From NCBI RefSeq assembly GCF_900167075.1, contig NZ_FUWH01000006.1:62001-126000 (forward strand): a stretch of 64,000 bases of DNA. Direction: 5' to 3'. This document shows positions 16,654-26,272 of the stretch, one piece after another. A model generated the notes under the pieces. It was not told where the DNA came from and did no database searches. It was given only the letters and a program-made list of their open reading frames with translations. This DNA is from Sediminibacterium ginsengisoli. Its GTDB lineage: Bacteria; Bacteroidota; Bacteroidia; Chitinophagales; Chitinophagaceae. A program made the position numbers and the translations under genes. Every line of letters begins with the position of its first letter. Position 1 is the first letter of the stretch.

Positions 16654-19600
16654 ATGAAGAAATTGCTGCTGGCTGTAACCTGCTTTACAGCCTTTACTGC
16701 TTATTCCCAGAAAAAGCCGCTCGATCATACCGTCTACGATGGCTGGCAGAGCGTGGCCGAACGCATTATCTCCAATGATGGTAAATACGTAGCCTATACG
16801 GTGAACCCACAGGAAGGTGATGGCGAACTCGTGATCCAGGCTGCCAATGGCGGCTACAAACTGACTATCCCGCGCGGATACAATGTTTCACTCAGTGAAG
16901 ATAGCCGGTTTGCTATCTGCCGGATCAAACCTTTTTACAAAGACACCCGTAACGCCCGTATTAAAAAAAGCAGGCCCGACGATATGCCCAAAGACAGTCT
17001 GGCTATTGTTGAACTGGGTAAAACCAATATCGTAAAGATCGCCCGCGTAAGAAGTTATAAAACACCTGATAAAGGTGGCAGCAACTGGATGGCTTATCTC
17101 ATGGATAAAGCAGTTCCGGAACAAGGCAGGCCCGGCGGAAGACCCGAAATGGATTCCCTTACCCGCCTGAACAATATGCTGGCCATGGCCGATAGCCTTG
17201 CACATGTTGCTGATAGCATCCGTAATAAAGCAAACGATGCCAGAAACAAGGGTATGGCTGTATTACAACAGGGCAGGGGCGCTGGTGGCGGAAGGCCGCA
17301 GGGCGGTGGTGCTCCTGCAGCCGGAGGTCGTGGCGGAGCTGCTCCATCGGCCGCTGCTGAACCCGGAGGCGAAGAAGGTACTGAACTGATCCTTCGTAAC
17401 CTTGTTACCGGAGAACAACGTTCTTTCAAACTGGTAAGCGAATATTACTTCAGCAAGAACGGTAACGTTCTGTTGTATGAGACCACTAAAAAAACAGGTG
17501 ATTCCACCGTACTTCCTTCTGTAGTGCGTATGGATCTTACCAATAATACAAGCGCTACCATCTTCCGTAAATTCAACGATGCGAAAGGGTATACGATGGA
17601 CGAAAATGCATCACAGATCGCATTTATCGCCGAGCGCGACAGCAGCAGCAAAGCTGTTCAGAAATTTTATAAACTGTTCTATTATAAAGAAGGTACCCCC
17701 GAAGCTGTACTGCTGGCAGATGCGTCTACAAAAGGTGTAAAATCAAAATGGACCATAGCTGAAACCGGTGGCGGTGGCGGTGGTTTCCGTGGCGGTGGAG
17801 ATGGTGGCGGATCTATGGGCTTCAGCAAGAGCGGACAACGTCTTTTCTTCGCTACAACGCCCATTGTTACTCCCAAAGACACTTCATTACCCGAATTCGA
17901 TCGTGTGAATGTGGATGTATGGCATTATAACGACGACTATGTTCAACCCGTTCAGCTGAAAAACCTGGAAAGCGATCTCAGGCGTTCTTATATTGCCCGC
18001 TTTGATATGAACAATAAAGAAGTGGTTCAGCTGGGCACACCTAAGTTCAGAAGCGTGATGCAGACGAAAGAGGGTGATGGCAATGTTTTCTATGCTACTA
18101 CCGATTCAGGCAGACGTGTAGCAAGTCAATGGCAGGGGTTCACTGTAAGTGATATTTATGCAATAAATCCTGAAAATGGCAAAGCCGACCTGATCCGTAA
18201 AGAATTCAAAGGAAGCGGCCTGTCTGCTTCTTATTCAGGAAATTTCCTTGTATTCTTCGACGAGATCAAGAAGAGCTATTTCTGTTATAATGCTGCCACA
18301 AAACAGGTGTACCCTATCGCAACAGATATCAAAGTATCATTGGTGGATGAAGAGAACGATGTGCCGGACGATCCTAATTCTTACGGTATTGTACGCTGGA
18401 TGGAGAATGATAAGTATGTACTGATATATGATCGTTATGATATCTGGCAGGTAGATCCGCTCGGAAAAGAAAAATCCGTAGCGCTCACCAACGGAAGAAA
18501 AGACAAACTGCAGTACCGCTATGTGAACGTAGACAGGGAAGAACGCTTCATCGAAGCCGGTAAAAAGATCCTGCTGAAGATCTACGATGAAAAAGACAAA
18601 GGCGGCGGATTGGCCATTTATGATCCTGCGACAAAAAATATCCAGGTATTATTCAAGGAAAAAGTTGCGGTAGGAGCGATTCAGAAAGCAAAAGACGCAG
18701 ATGTATATACGTTCACAAAAGAAACATATGTGAAGTCACCTGATGTATATGTGATGCAGAATGCAGCTCCGGCGGTTCAGTTGTCGCATATCAACCCACA
18801 GCAGGAAACTTATAACTGGGGAACCGCTGAACTCTTCAAATGGAAAGCATACACCGGAAAAGAAACTGAAGGTGTATTGTATAAACCCGAAGATTTCGAC
18901 CCTAAAAAGAAATACCCGATGATCGTGTATTTCTATGAGCGTAACAATAATACACTGAATAACTACCAGGCACCGGCGCCAACACCTTCACGTCTGAACA
19001 TTCCGTTCTTCGTGAGCCGCGGGTATATCGTTTTTGTTCCGGATATCTGGTATAAAACAGGTTATCCCGGTCAGGGCGCTTATGATTATATCGTGAGCGG
19101 TACAAGGGCTGTTGTTAAACAGGGTTATGTAGACAGTACCAAGATCGGTCTGCAGGGCCAGAGCTGGGGTGGTTATCAGATCGTTTACCTGATTACCAAA
19201 ACCAATCTCTATGCTGCTGCCTGGGCCGGTGCTCCTGTAGCCAACATGACCAGCGCATATGGCGGTATCAGGTGGGGAACCGGTCTGCTGCGTACTTTCC
19301 AGTATGAGAAAACACAAAGCCGGATCGGCGCTACCTTATGGGAAAAGCCAAACCTGTACATACAGAACTCAGCCTTGTTCTCTCTGCCTAAAGTGACCAC
19401 TCCGCTCGTGATCATGGCCAATGATGCAGATGATGCAGTGCCATGGTACCAGGGTATTGAAATGTACAGCGGTCTGCGCAGGCTGGGCAAAAAAGTATGG
19501 ATGCTGAACTATAATAACGAAGCCCATAACCTGGTGGAAAGAAAGAACCGTAAAGACATCCAGATCCGCGAACAGCAGTTCTTCGATTACCTGCTGAAAG

Positions 19601-19677
19601 GTGATAAACCTGCCAAATGGATCTCGGAAGGTGTTCCTGCCGTTATGAAAGGAAGAGATCTGGGACTGGGATATTAA
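16654..19677 (+). CDS. S9-family (prolyl oligopeptidase-like) peptidase, exported
   Basis: A 1007-residue protein with a signal peptide (MKKLLLAVTCFTAFTAYSQ), likely periplasmic. An N-terminal beta-propeller region (TLTP-like blades such as SNDGKYVAYTV and SEDSRFAICRI) is followed by a C-terminal alpha/beta hydrolase: nucleophile Ser in GLQGQSWGGYQ, Asp in NDADDAVPW, His in YNNEAHNL. Family enzymes cut short peptides, often after proline or as dipeptidyl peptidases. Two low-complexity inserts stand out, about residues 205-245 (Gly/Ala/Arg/Pro) and 370-390 (Gly-rich), interrupting the propeller. Start ATG 16654 begins the signal peptide; the frame is open upstream without similarity. Confidence 0.9.
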   Translation: MKKLLLAVTCFTAFTAYSQKKPLDHTVYDGWQSVAERIISNDGKYVAYTVNPQEGDGELVIQAANGGYKLTIPRGYNVSLSEDSRFAICRIKPFYKDTRNARIKKSRPDDMPKDSLAIVELGKTNIVKIARVRSYKTPDKGGSNWMAYLMDKAVPEQGRPGGRPEMDSLTRLNNMLAMADSLAHVADSIRNKANDARNKGMAVLQQGRGAGGGRPQGGGAPAAGGRGGAAPSAAAEPGGEEGTELILRNLVTGEQRSFKLVSEYYFSKNGNVLLYETTKKTGDSTVLPSVVRMDLTNNTSATIFRKFNDAKGYTMDENASQIAFIAERDSSSKAVQKFYKLFYYKEGTPEAVLLADASTKGVKSKWTIAETGGGGGGFRGGGDGGGSMGFSKSGQRLFFATTPIVTPKDTSLPEFDRVNVDVWHYNDDYVQPVQLKNLESDLRRSYIARFDMNNKEVVQLGTPKFRSVMQTKEGDGNVFYATTDSGRRVASQWQGFTVSDIYAINPENGKADLIRKEFKGSGLSASYSGNFLVFFDEIKKSYFCYNAATKQVYPIATDIKVSLVDEENDVPDDPNSYGIVRWMENDKYVLIYDRYDIWQVDPLGKEKSVALTNGRKDKLQYRYVNVDREERFIEAGKKILLKIYDEKDKGGGLAIYDPATKNIQVLFKEKVAVGAIQKAKDADVYTFTKETYVKSPDVYVMQNAAPAVQLSHINPQQETYNWGTAELFKWKAYTGKETEGVLYKPEDFDPKKKYPMIVYFYERNNNTLNNYQAPAPTPSRLNIPFFVSRGYIVFVPDIWYKTGYPGQGAYDYIVSGTRAVVKQGYVDSTKIGLQGQSWGGYQIVYLITKTNLYAAAWAGAPVANMTSAYGGIRWGTGLLRTFQYEKTQSRIGATLWEKPNLYIQNSALFSLPKVTTPLVIMANDADDAVPWYQGIEMYSGLRRLGKKVWMLNYNNEAHNLVERKNRKDIQIREQQFFDYLLKGDKPAKWISEGVPAVMKGRDLGLGY

Positions 19678-19695
19678 TCCCGCCAAATGAATATG

Positions 19696-19727
19696 AAAGC
19701 CCGCACTGAAAAGTTGCGGGCTTTTTA
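19696..19727 (+). terminator. Terminator between the S9 peptidase and the convergent hypothetical gene
   Basis: A 10-bp stem AAAGCCCGCA / TGCGGGCTTT with loop CTGAAAAGT, followed by TTTATTTAT. It lies 18 bases after the peptidase stop. The opposite strand has a short T stretch as well, so it may serve both genes. Confidence 0.88.
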
Positions 19728-19728
19728 T

Positions 19729-20445
19729 TTATGTTCTCGTGGAGATATATTTAACAAGACTTCGTTTGGCAACAGGCAGCAGTGTTTCTTCTATCGGCGC
19801 ACTGATCGATGTCTCTACTGCGTATACTGCCGGGTTGGGCAGTTCTGTGCAGTTGCGGATCAGTTGCTGTTTGATACTCTGATAAGAATTAGCCAGGTTC
19901 CGCTGCCACACGTCGATGAATGATGTCCTGAGACTGCGCCATCTGTAATCATCCTGCTCATAAATGCTGAGCCGGTAATAATATGCCCAGGTATTCTTAC
20001 ATGAACCTTCACACAAAAGAAAATAACCTTCAGAGCTATCGAGTGGAACAAGTCCTACAGGCTCAATGGCTAATGCATCTGCTATGGATTCGTAGATGCC
20101 GGTACCATTGTCGATGCTTTTTTTCATGTTGGAGGATGCATAGCCGATAATATCTTCCAACTCCTGCATCATTTCGCTGTCTTCCACTATAGATTCGTAT
20201 AATAAGCGGATATTTTCCGCCTGGATGCCCGTAAGTCGTTTGGGAAACTGTTCCGATAACTGCTGTTTGTTCTCCCTGAACGCAACCAGGTTGTTGTAGT
20301 GGAAAACAAGATCGGCTAAAGAGGGATAAAGTTCACAGGCTGCAAAGTGTCTGTTGATGTCCTGCAGATAGGCGAGGAGTGTGTACTTTTTCAATTCAAA
20401 ATCAATATAACCTTCCGCAAACCATGTTTCTGATAATGATTTCAT
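19729..20445 (-). CDS. Conserved-looking hypothetical protein (238 aa), cytoplasmic
   Basis: A 238-residue protein I do not recognise. No signal peptide or membrane segment is visible (MKSLSETWFAEGYIDFELKKYTLLAYLQDI). The first half is predicted helical, with LQDINRHFAACELYPSLADLVFHYNNLVAFRENKQQLSEQFPKRLTGI cut here into recognisable helices; the second half has a beta-rich piece (EPVGLVPLDSSEGYFLLCEGSCKN, YYYRLSIYEQDDYRWRSLRT). The pattern resembles uncharacterised Bacteroidota proteins, but I cannot assign a family. It lies alone, convergent with the peptidase and upstream of the DUF2490 gene on the same strand. Confidence 0.75.
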   Translation of the reverse strand: MKSLSETWFAEGYIDFELKKYTLLAYLQDINRHFAACELYPSLADLVFHYNNLVAFRENKQQLSEQFPKRLTGIQAENIRLLYESIVEDSEMMQELEDIIGYASSNMKKSIDNGTGIYESIADALAIEPVGLVPLDSSEGYFLLCEGSCKNTWAYYYRLSIYEQDDYRWRSLRTSFIDVWQRNLANSYQSIKQQLIRNCTELPNPAVYAVETSISAPIEETLLPVAKRSLVKYISTRT

Positions 20446-20539
20446 ACCGGGTTTGTTTGGTTACCTGAATTTAACCAACAACCGCTACAAAAACACGGAT
20501 CAGTTACGCACAGATGTGCATAGCTTCCATAACAAGATC

Positions 20540-21271
20540 TTAATCTTCTGTGCTCGGATGTCTTTCCCTGCCGCTTTTCGACTGGCCAAAATCAAAGAAT
20601 AAAGTGGTCTGGATAAAGTTCTTGGAGAAAGTGGTATAAGATGATGTCTGATCGAACCGATGGATGAAACCGGTTTGCAGCGTGAGTTTTTCATTCAGCT
20701 GGTAACCCAGGCCCAGGAATAAGCGGCTCTGTTCAAAATGCGGGGCTTTGTCAAGTATGAATACTTCGGCCGATGCTCCTGCATACCAGGTTTTGGGCTG
20801 CAGTACTTTATGGTTAATGGGGAGTATGCCATTCATCCGGTAACGGAAACGGCTGTGGAACGATGATCCTATAAACCGTTGTTCGATCCGGTAACGGTGC
20901 TCCAGTTTCAGCCTGCTGATATTGTTGGTGATGGTCAGCTGTTCCCAGGTTCTCACTTCATTGGCCAGTTCCGGATCGGTAAAATTCCCGAACGGAGTAT
21001 AGGTGTGGTAATTTCCCACACCTACCAGTACGGTCAGGTTCTTTTGAATATTATAACCAATACCACCCTTGTATTCGTAATAGCTGAAGCCATTGAAGAA
21101 CTGCTGCGAACGTAATTGTGCTTCCCCAAAAGCATTCCATTTACTGTTGAAATTGATCTTGCCGCTTATAACGTTCCAGGTGCCAAGTCCGTCGGTTTTA
21201 ACCTGTGCCTGGCCGGCCAATGATAAAAGTAAAGCCATCAGTAGGATGGCTTTACGGTTGAAAAATTGCAT
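20540..21271 (-). CDS. DUF2490 family outer-membrane-type protein
   Basis: A 243-residue exported protein: signal peptide MQFFNRKAILLMALLLSLAGQAQ, then a beta-strand-rich chain with alternating aromatic residues (LGTWNVISGKINFNSKWNAFGEAQLR, YYEYKGGIGYNIQKNLTVLVGVG, LEHRYRIEQRF). This is the DUF2490 pattern, a predicted 10-12 strand beta-barrel without known function. The ATG at 21271 begins the signal peptide. It follows the E2 gene by 42 bases on the same strand and may be co-transcribed, though no functional link is evident. Confidence 0.8.
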   Translation of the reverse strand: MQFFNRKAILLMALLLSLAGQAQVKTDGLGTWNVISGKINFNSKWNAFGEAQLRSQQFFNGFSYYEYKGGIGYNIQKNLTVLVGVGNYHTYTPFGNFTDPELANEVRTWEQLTITNNISRLKLEHRYRIEQRFIGSSFHSRFRYRMNGILPINHKVLQPKTWYAGASAEVFILDKAPHFEQSRLFLGLGYQLNEKLTLQTGFIHRFDQTSSYTTFSKNFIQTTLFFDFGQSKSGRERHPSTED

Positions 21272-21312
21272 CAGGATCTGATTATCGTTTGATTGGATGT
21301 TCGTGTTGCCGG

Positions 21313-22779
21313 TTACAGGTAATGAAACCACTGCCTGTCCGCGTCCCAGTTTTCGAATTCTTTTGCTACAGCCGTGAGAAAACCTGCACCGATGCTGCCA
21401 TCTACAATCCTGTGATCGTAGCTGAGCGACAGGTACATCATATGGCGGATACCGATGGTATCACCTTCTTTGGTCTCGATCACCATCGGGCGTTTTTTGA
21501 TCGCACCTACGGCGAGGATCGCTACCTGCGGCTGGTTGATGATCGGCGTGCCCATCAGGCTTCCGAATGTGCCTACGTTGGTCAGTGTGAATGTGCCCGA
21601 TGCAGTATCATCAGGACGAAGCTTGTTATTCCTCGCTGCATCGGCAAGATTGTTCACCGATCTGCTCAGTCCTACAATATTCAGCTGGTCTGCGCCTTTG
21701 ATCACAGGAACAATGAGGTTGCCGGTTGGCAAGGCTGTTGCCATGCCGATATTGATATCTTTTTTGATGATGATCTTATCGCCATCGAGAGAGCAGTTGA
21801 TCAGCGGGAAACGTTTGATCACATTCACGATGCATTCGATAAACATCGGTGTGAATGTAAGTTTGGTTCCTTCGCGCTTCTCGAATTCATCTTTCACTTT
21901 ATTGCGCCACATAACCATATTGGTTACGTCTGCTTCTGCAAAGCTGGTTACGTGCGGACTGGTATGCTTGCTGTCTACCATGTGCTTCGCGATCAGCTTG
22001 CGCATCCTGTCCATTTCAACGATCTCGGTGCTCCCGCTCAGTACTACTGCAGAAGGATCGGCCAGTTTGCCTGAGGAGGAAACTGCTGCCGGAATAGAAC
22101 TGCCGGTTTGGGGTGCAGCGGATGGTATATGAATGGTAACAGGTGCTGCTTTTTGTGCAGGAGCTGTTGCCACCTGAGGAGTCTGTGGTGCAGCAGGTGC
22201 ATTGCCCGATTTCTTCGCAGCCACATATTGCAGGATGTCTTTTTTGGTAACCCTGCCTTCGTTGCCTGTGCCCGGAAGCCTTTCCAGTTCACTCAGGCTG
22301 ATGCCTTCGCTGTTGGCGATATTCAGTACCAGTGGTGAATAAAAACGATTGGTTGCAGGCTTGTCGAGCAGTTCTGTAGCGGGCTGCGGTACATAAGGGA
22401 TCTCACTGATGTCGATCTCTTCTGCAGCCGGCTCCTCTGCTTGCACGGCTGTAACGGCCGGCTCGGGTTCTGGTACTGCAATTGGTTTTTCCGGCTCATT
22501 CTGCGCAGGAGCGGGGGCTGATACGGCAGTAGTACTGCCATTGGTATTGATACGTGCGATCACCGTTCCGATCGGCACTACATCATTTACATTGTATAAT
22601 ATTTCGGTGATAACACCAGCTGCTGTTGAAGGCACTTCGCTGTCTACCTTATCCGTTGCAATATCCAATACAGTTTCATCCTGTTCCACACGGTCACCCA
22701 CCTGCTTATTCCACTTAAGGATGGTAGCTTCCATGATGCTCTCGCCCAGTTTGGGCATTACCAGTTCAGCAATTGCCAT
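21313..22779 (-). CDS. 2-oxo acid dehydrogenase complex E2, dihydrolipoamide acyltransferase
   Basis: A 488-residue multidomain enzyme. Residues 1-80 are one lipoyl domain (MAIAELVMPKLGESIMEA, lipoyl Lys in DIATDKVDSE). An acidic Pro/Ala/Glu linker follows, then the E3/E1-binding domain (FYSPLVLNIANSEGISLSEL, GRVTKKDILQYV, about 160-205), a second Ala/Pro linker, and the catalytic domain with HRIVDG (His and Asp of the HxxxDG motif) near the end. It transfers acyl groups to CoA in a pyruvate, 2-oxoglutarate or branched-chain dehydrogenase complex. Only one lipoyl domain and no E1/E3 genes are near, so which complex is uncertain. The ATG at 22779 matches family starts. Confidence 0.92.
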   Translation of the reverse strand: MAIAELVMPKLGESIMEATILKWNKQVGDRVEQDETVLDIATDKVDSEVPSTAAGVITEILYNVNDVVPIGTVIARINTNGSTTAVSAPAPAQNEPEKPIAVPEPEPAVTAVQAEEPAAEEIDISEIPYVPQPATELLDKPATNRFYSPLVLNIANSEGISLSELERLPGTGNEGRVTKKDILQYVAAKKSGNAPAAPQTPQVATAPAQKAAPVTIHIPSAAPQTGSSIPAAVSSSGKLADPSAVVLSGSTEIVEMDRMRKLIAKHMVDSKHTSPHVTSFAEADVTNMVMWRNKVKDEFEKREGTKLTFTPMFIECIVNVIKRFPLINCSLDGDKIIIKKDINIGMATALPTGNLIVPVIKGADQLNIVGLSRSVNNLADAARNNKLRPDDTASGTFTLTNVGTFGSLMGTPIINQPQVAILAVGAIKKRPMVIETKEGDTIGIRHMMYLSLSYDHRIVDGSIGAGFLTAVAKEFENWDADRQWFHYL

Positions 22780-22954
22780 ACAATCGTACAGTTTTTTATG
22801 TATAATAGGTTGACGCTTATCAAAAACGATCAACTGTTAGTTTTTTGCAATGATAAACAGAAATCCGGTAATCTTTCTCTAAAATTACGAAATCGCCGGA
22901 ATTACTGCCTCCTGATTTTCAGTGGCAAAAGTAGAGTTCTGAACTGAAATTCTG

Positions 22955-24211
22955 CTAACTCTTTTCTAGGATCAATAACCGCAGGAGGTTCAATGCATAA
23001 ACGGCGGTTACCTCAATATTTTTTTGCCTGTCGAAACGCAGCCGGAACTGGCGGGCAATTGTTTTTTCGGCGTTTCCTGCAGCGATCCAGACCATGCCCA
23101 CGGGTTTTTCGGGCGTGCCGCCGTCCGGCCCCATGATCCCGCTTACCGCCACAGCATAATCCGAGCCGATCAGCGATAATGTACCCTGTACCATTTCCCG
23201 CACCGTATCTTCGCTAACGGCGCCAAACGCTGCCAGCGTTTCAGGTTTTACATGAAGCGCATGTTCCTTTACATCATTCGCATAACTCACCACAGTTCCT
23301 TTATAATAAGCGGAAGAACCGGCATGGGCTGTAATCAGATGTGCAATATAACCACCGGTGCAACTTTCGGCGGTAGCCATGGTTTTCCCTTTTTCCTGCA
23401 GTAAACGCCCAATGGCCAGTTCGAGCGGAATGTCTTCTGCTGCTACAAGGTATTCTGCAGTTCTTGATACAAGCAGGTCGAAATGCCTGCTGAGCTCACG
23501 TTCTATCAGATCTTTATCCATACCCGATGCGGTTAACCGCAGGCGTACCATTCCATAATTGGGCAGGTAAGCAAGTTTGATCCAGCCGGGCAGATCCGCT
23601 TCCAGGTCGGCAATAAGGTCTGCCAGCATCGATTCCCCGATACCTGCGGTTAAAAGGGTACGATGTGCGATAAAGCCGGTTGCAAAACGGGAAGAAATCA
23701 TCGGCAGCACATGATGTTCCATCAGCCATTTCATTTCATGGGGTACGCCGGGCATGGAAATAAATACCGTTCCGTTTTTCTCAAACAGCATTCCGGGTGC
23801 TGTACCCGATTCGTTGAAAAGTACGGTGCAGCTATCCGGTACTTCCGCCTGCTTTTTATTCCGGTCTGATACCGGGCGTTTAAAAACAGACTCGAACAGG
23901 TGGATCACATGCTGAAGTGTTGTTTCGTGGATCACCATCTTCCCGCCGAAATAATCCGCTAAAAGAGGCTTGGTGATATCGTCTGCGGTTGGCCCGAGCC
24001 CGCCCGTGATCAATACCAGTGATGCCCGCCCGCACTCGTTATCGAGCGCCTGCCAGATGTCGTCCCGGTTATCGCCTACTGCCACTCGATTCTTTACCGG
24101 CATGCCTCTTTTGTTAAGTTCCCTGGCAATCCACGCACTGTTGGTATCGATTACCTGGCCTATCAATAACTCGTCTCCAATGGTAATGATCGATGCAAAA
24201 ACTTTTTCCAT
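22955..24211 (-). CDS. cinA: CinA family protein (nicotinamide-nucleotide amidohydrolase / competence-damage)
   Basis: A 418-residue protein with both CinA domains. The N-terminal MoCF-like part begins ASIITIGDELLIGQVIDTNSAWIA and includes GGLGPTADD, linked to ADP-ribose pyrophosphatase activity in the family. The C-terminal PncC domain has ATAESCTGGYIAHLIT and AVSGIMGPDGGTPEKPVGMVWIA, which deamidates NMN to nicotinate mononucleotide. It links to pyridine-nucleotide recycling. Length is typical. It lies upstream of, and co-oriented with, the E2 gene, 175 bases away, and divergent from dacB. Confidence 0.93.
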   Translation of the reverse strand: MEKVFASIITIGDELLIGQVIDTNSAWIARELNKRGMPVKNRVAVGDNRDDIWQALDNECGRASLVLITGGLGPTADDITKPLLADYFGGKMVIHETTLQHVIHLFESVFKRPVSDRNKKQAEVPDSCTVLFNESGTAPGMLFEKNGTVFISMPGVPHEMKWLMEHHVLPMISSRFATGFIAHRTLLTAGIGESMLADLIADLEADLPGWIKLAYLPNYGMVRLRLTASGMDKDLIERELSRHFDLLVSRTAEYLVAAEDIPLELAIGRLLQEKGKTMATAESCTGGYIAHLITAHAGSSAYYKGTVVSYANDVKEHALHVKPETLAAFGAVSEDTVREMVQGTLSLIGSDYAVAVSGIMGPDGGTPEKPVGMVWIAAGNAEKTIARQFRLRFDRQKNIEVTAVYALNLLRLLILEKS

Positions 24212-24304
24212 AACCCGCTTACACTTATTTTGTGCAAGTTAAACCGGATTTGTGGTTCTGTATGAACCTGTTACTATTGATTTATTCACGCCCAAGATGT
24301 TATT

Positions 24305-25693
24305 ATGAAAAAATACTGGTTCTCGCTGCTGTTATTATCTTTTTCCGGCATTAATGCCCAATCGCTGACCCAGCGCCTTGAGTCCGCCGCTGCAAAACTG
24401 GTGGCGGATGCCCAGATGCGTACTGCAATTGCCGGTGTGTATGTTGTAAAAAGTGCAACGGGTGAGCCGGTATTCAGCCTGAATGCGCAGACAGGACTGG
24501 CACCTGCCAGTTGTCAGAAGACCATCACCAGCGCTGCTGCCATGGAATTGCTGGGAGCCGGCTATCGTTTCAGGACGGAGATCGCGTATTCCGGTGCAAT
24601 CAAAGCAGGAGTGCTTGAAGGAGACCTGCATATCACCGGCTTCGGTGACCCCACACTCGGCAGCTGGCGTTATGATTCCACAAAAGATGAAAAACTCTTC
24701 GGCAGATGGATAGCAATGCTGAAAGCAAAAGGCATCACCAGGATCAATGGTTCACTTGTGGCGCACACGGCTAACTGGGAAAAAGAAACATTACCCGGCG
24801 GCTGGATCTGGGATGATATCGGTAACTATTATGGTGCAGGAAGCGCAGGTTTGAACTGGCGGGAAAACCAGTACGACCTTATCCTTAGTTCCGGCGAACA
24901 GGGTGAAAAAGCTTCCATTGTGAAGACAGAACCTGTATTATACGACGCTGTATTGCAAAGCGAACTGCGCGCAGGCGCGAAAGGCAGCGGCGACAATGCC
25001 TATATCTACCTGCCGCCATTCAGTCAGCGTGGTTTTGTGCGCGGCACCATATCGCCCAATGAAAAAGCATTTACTATTTCAGGGTCTTTCCCTGATCCTG
25101 CTTCCCAGTTCATCCATACCGTGGCCGACAGACTGAATGCTGCCGGCATCAGCACTACGTCTTTCGGAGTAGATGATTCTACTGCAAATACCAGTGGTTA
25201 TACTTTATTGCATACGGAAAATTCGCCGGCACTTGATAGTGTGAATTACTGGTTCATGAAAAAAAGCATCAACCTTTACGGCGAATCATTACTTAAAGCC
25301 ATTGCATTTCAACAAGGCGGGTTTGGCAGTACGGACAAAGGTGTTCAGGCAGTAAAAAACTTCTGGAAACAGCAGGGGATCGATCCCGCAGCTTTACGTA
25401 TGATCGATGGAAGCGGTCTTTCGCCACAAAACCGTGTAACCGCAGAATCGCTGGTTAAAGTATTGCAGTTTGCAAGAAGCCGGCCCTGGTTTAATTATTA
25501 TTATGATGCATTGCCGCTTTATAACCAGATGAAACTGAAAAGCGGTACAATCGGTGGCGCGAAGAGTTTTGCGGGATATCACACAGCGAAAGACGGTACC
25601 ACATATACGGTAGCCATCATCATCAACAATTTCGATGGCTCTGCCAATGAGATCGTTAAAAAAATGTTCCTGCTGCTGGATGAACTGAAATGA
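24305..25693 (+). CDS. dacB: D-alanyl-D-alanine carboxypeptidase/endopeptidase, PBP4 (S13) family
   Basis: A 462-residue exported penicillin-binding protein with signal peptide MKKYWFSLLLLSFSGINAQ. The S13 active-site motifs are visible: SxxK as SCQK in APASCQKTITSA (about residue 69), SxN as SIN in KKSINLYGESLLK, and KSGT in MKLKSGTIGGAKSF near the end. The long insert between SxxK and SxN is the PBP4 hallmark. It trims or cuts peptidoglycan stem peptides in the periplasm. The gene is convergent with the thioesterase gene, with four bases between the two stops. Confidence 0.92.
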   Translation: MKKYWFSLLLLSFSGINAQSLTQRLESAAAKLVADAQMRTAIAGVYVVKSATGEPVFSLNAQTGLAPASCQKTITSAAAMELLGAGYRFRTEIAYSGAIKAGVLEGDLHITGFGDPTLGSWRYDSTKDEKLFGRWIAMLKAKGITRINGSLVAHTANWEKETLPGGWIWDDIGNYYGAGSAGLNWRENQYDLILSSGEQGEKASIVKTEPVLYDAVLQSELRAGAKGSGDNAYIYLPPFSQRGFVRGTISPNEKAFTISGSFPDPASQFIHTVADRLNAAGISTTSFGVDDSTANTSGYTLLHTENSPALDSVNYWFMKKSINLYGESLLKAIAFQQGGFGSTDKGVQAVKNFWKQQGIDPAALRMIDGSGLSPQNRVTAESLVKVLQFARSRPWFNYYYDALPLYNQMKLKSGTIGGAKSFAGYHTAKDGTTYTVAIIINNFDGSANEIVKKMFLLLDELK

Positions 25694-25696
25694 TGA

Positions 25697-26113
25697 TCAG
25701 TTCGATTCAAAGTAGGAGGCGAGCGTATCACGCAGCTGCTGCGGCATGTTGGTACGCTTGCCCGTATGTATATCCATGAAGAACAGAACTACTTTACCGG
25801 TGGTCAGCAGTTTTTTCTTCTCATTGTACACTTCATTGTAAAAAGTGATGGCATGTGAATCGGGCAGTTCCCTGATGATGGTTTTGATCGTGATCAGATC
25901 ATCATAATGTGCCGGCCTCAAATATTTCGCTTCCATCTCTACCACCGGCATTCTTACCCCCATGGCTTCCATTTCTTTATAGGTAAAACCGAGATCCCGG
26001 ATCGATTCTGTACGTCCTACCTCGAAATACTGCGCATAATTACCATAATACACAATATCCATCTGGTCTGTTTCCGCATAGCGCACCCGCACGGTGGTAA
26101 AATGTTCGTACAT
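25697..26113 (-). CDS. Acyl-CoA thioesterase, hot-dog fold (YbgC/4HBT type)
   Basis: A 138-residue cytoplasmic enzyme. VRVRYAETDQMDIVYYGNYAQYFEVGRTE is the 4HBT signature with the catalytic Asp (TDQMD) and tyrosines in place of the usual G-V-x-H-N. VVEMEAKYLRPAHYDDLITIKT is the second half of the hot-dog fold. Family members hydrolyse short or medium acyl-CoA thioesters. The substrate is unknown. A good promoter lies directly upstream on the minus strand, divergent from the TPR gene. Confidence 0.88.
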   Translation of the reverse strand: MYEHFTTVRVRYAETDQMDIVYYGNYAQYFEVGRTESIRDLGFTYKEMEAMGVRMPVVEMEAKYLRPAHYDDLITIKTIIRELPDSHAITFYNEVYNEKKKLLTTGKVVLFFMDIHTGKRTNMPQQLRDTLASYFESN

Positions 26114-26132
26114 AGTTATTCCTATTTGTTGA

Positions 26133-26166
26133 CAAACTTACGTGCCTTCATCTGTTTTTCCACAAA
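26133..26166 (-). promoter_or_regulatory. Promoter for the thioesterase gene
   Basis: Minus-strand TAAGTTTG is an exact TAnnTTTG -7 element (26133-26140). A TTTG -33 box lies 22 bases upstream (26163-26166), within the usual Bacteroidota spacing. Confidence 0.6.
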
Positions 26167-26272
26167 ACGCCTGTTGAAGCCTTCTTACCCGACTCCCGTG
26201 GTACCTTTAGAACAGGTTTTTGCTTTTTATTAAGAAAGAAACTGAAATCTTTGTTCAGTCAGCCCAACCACT

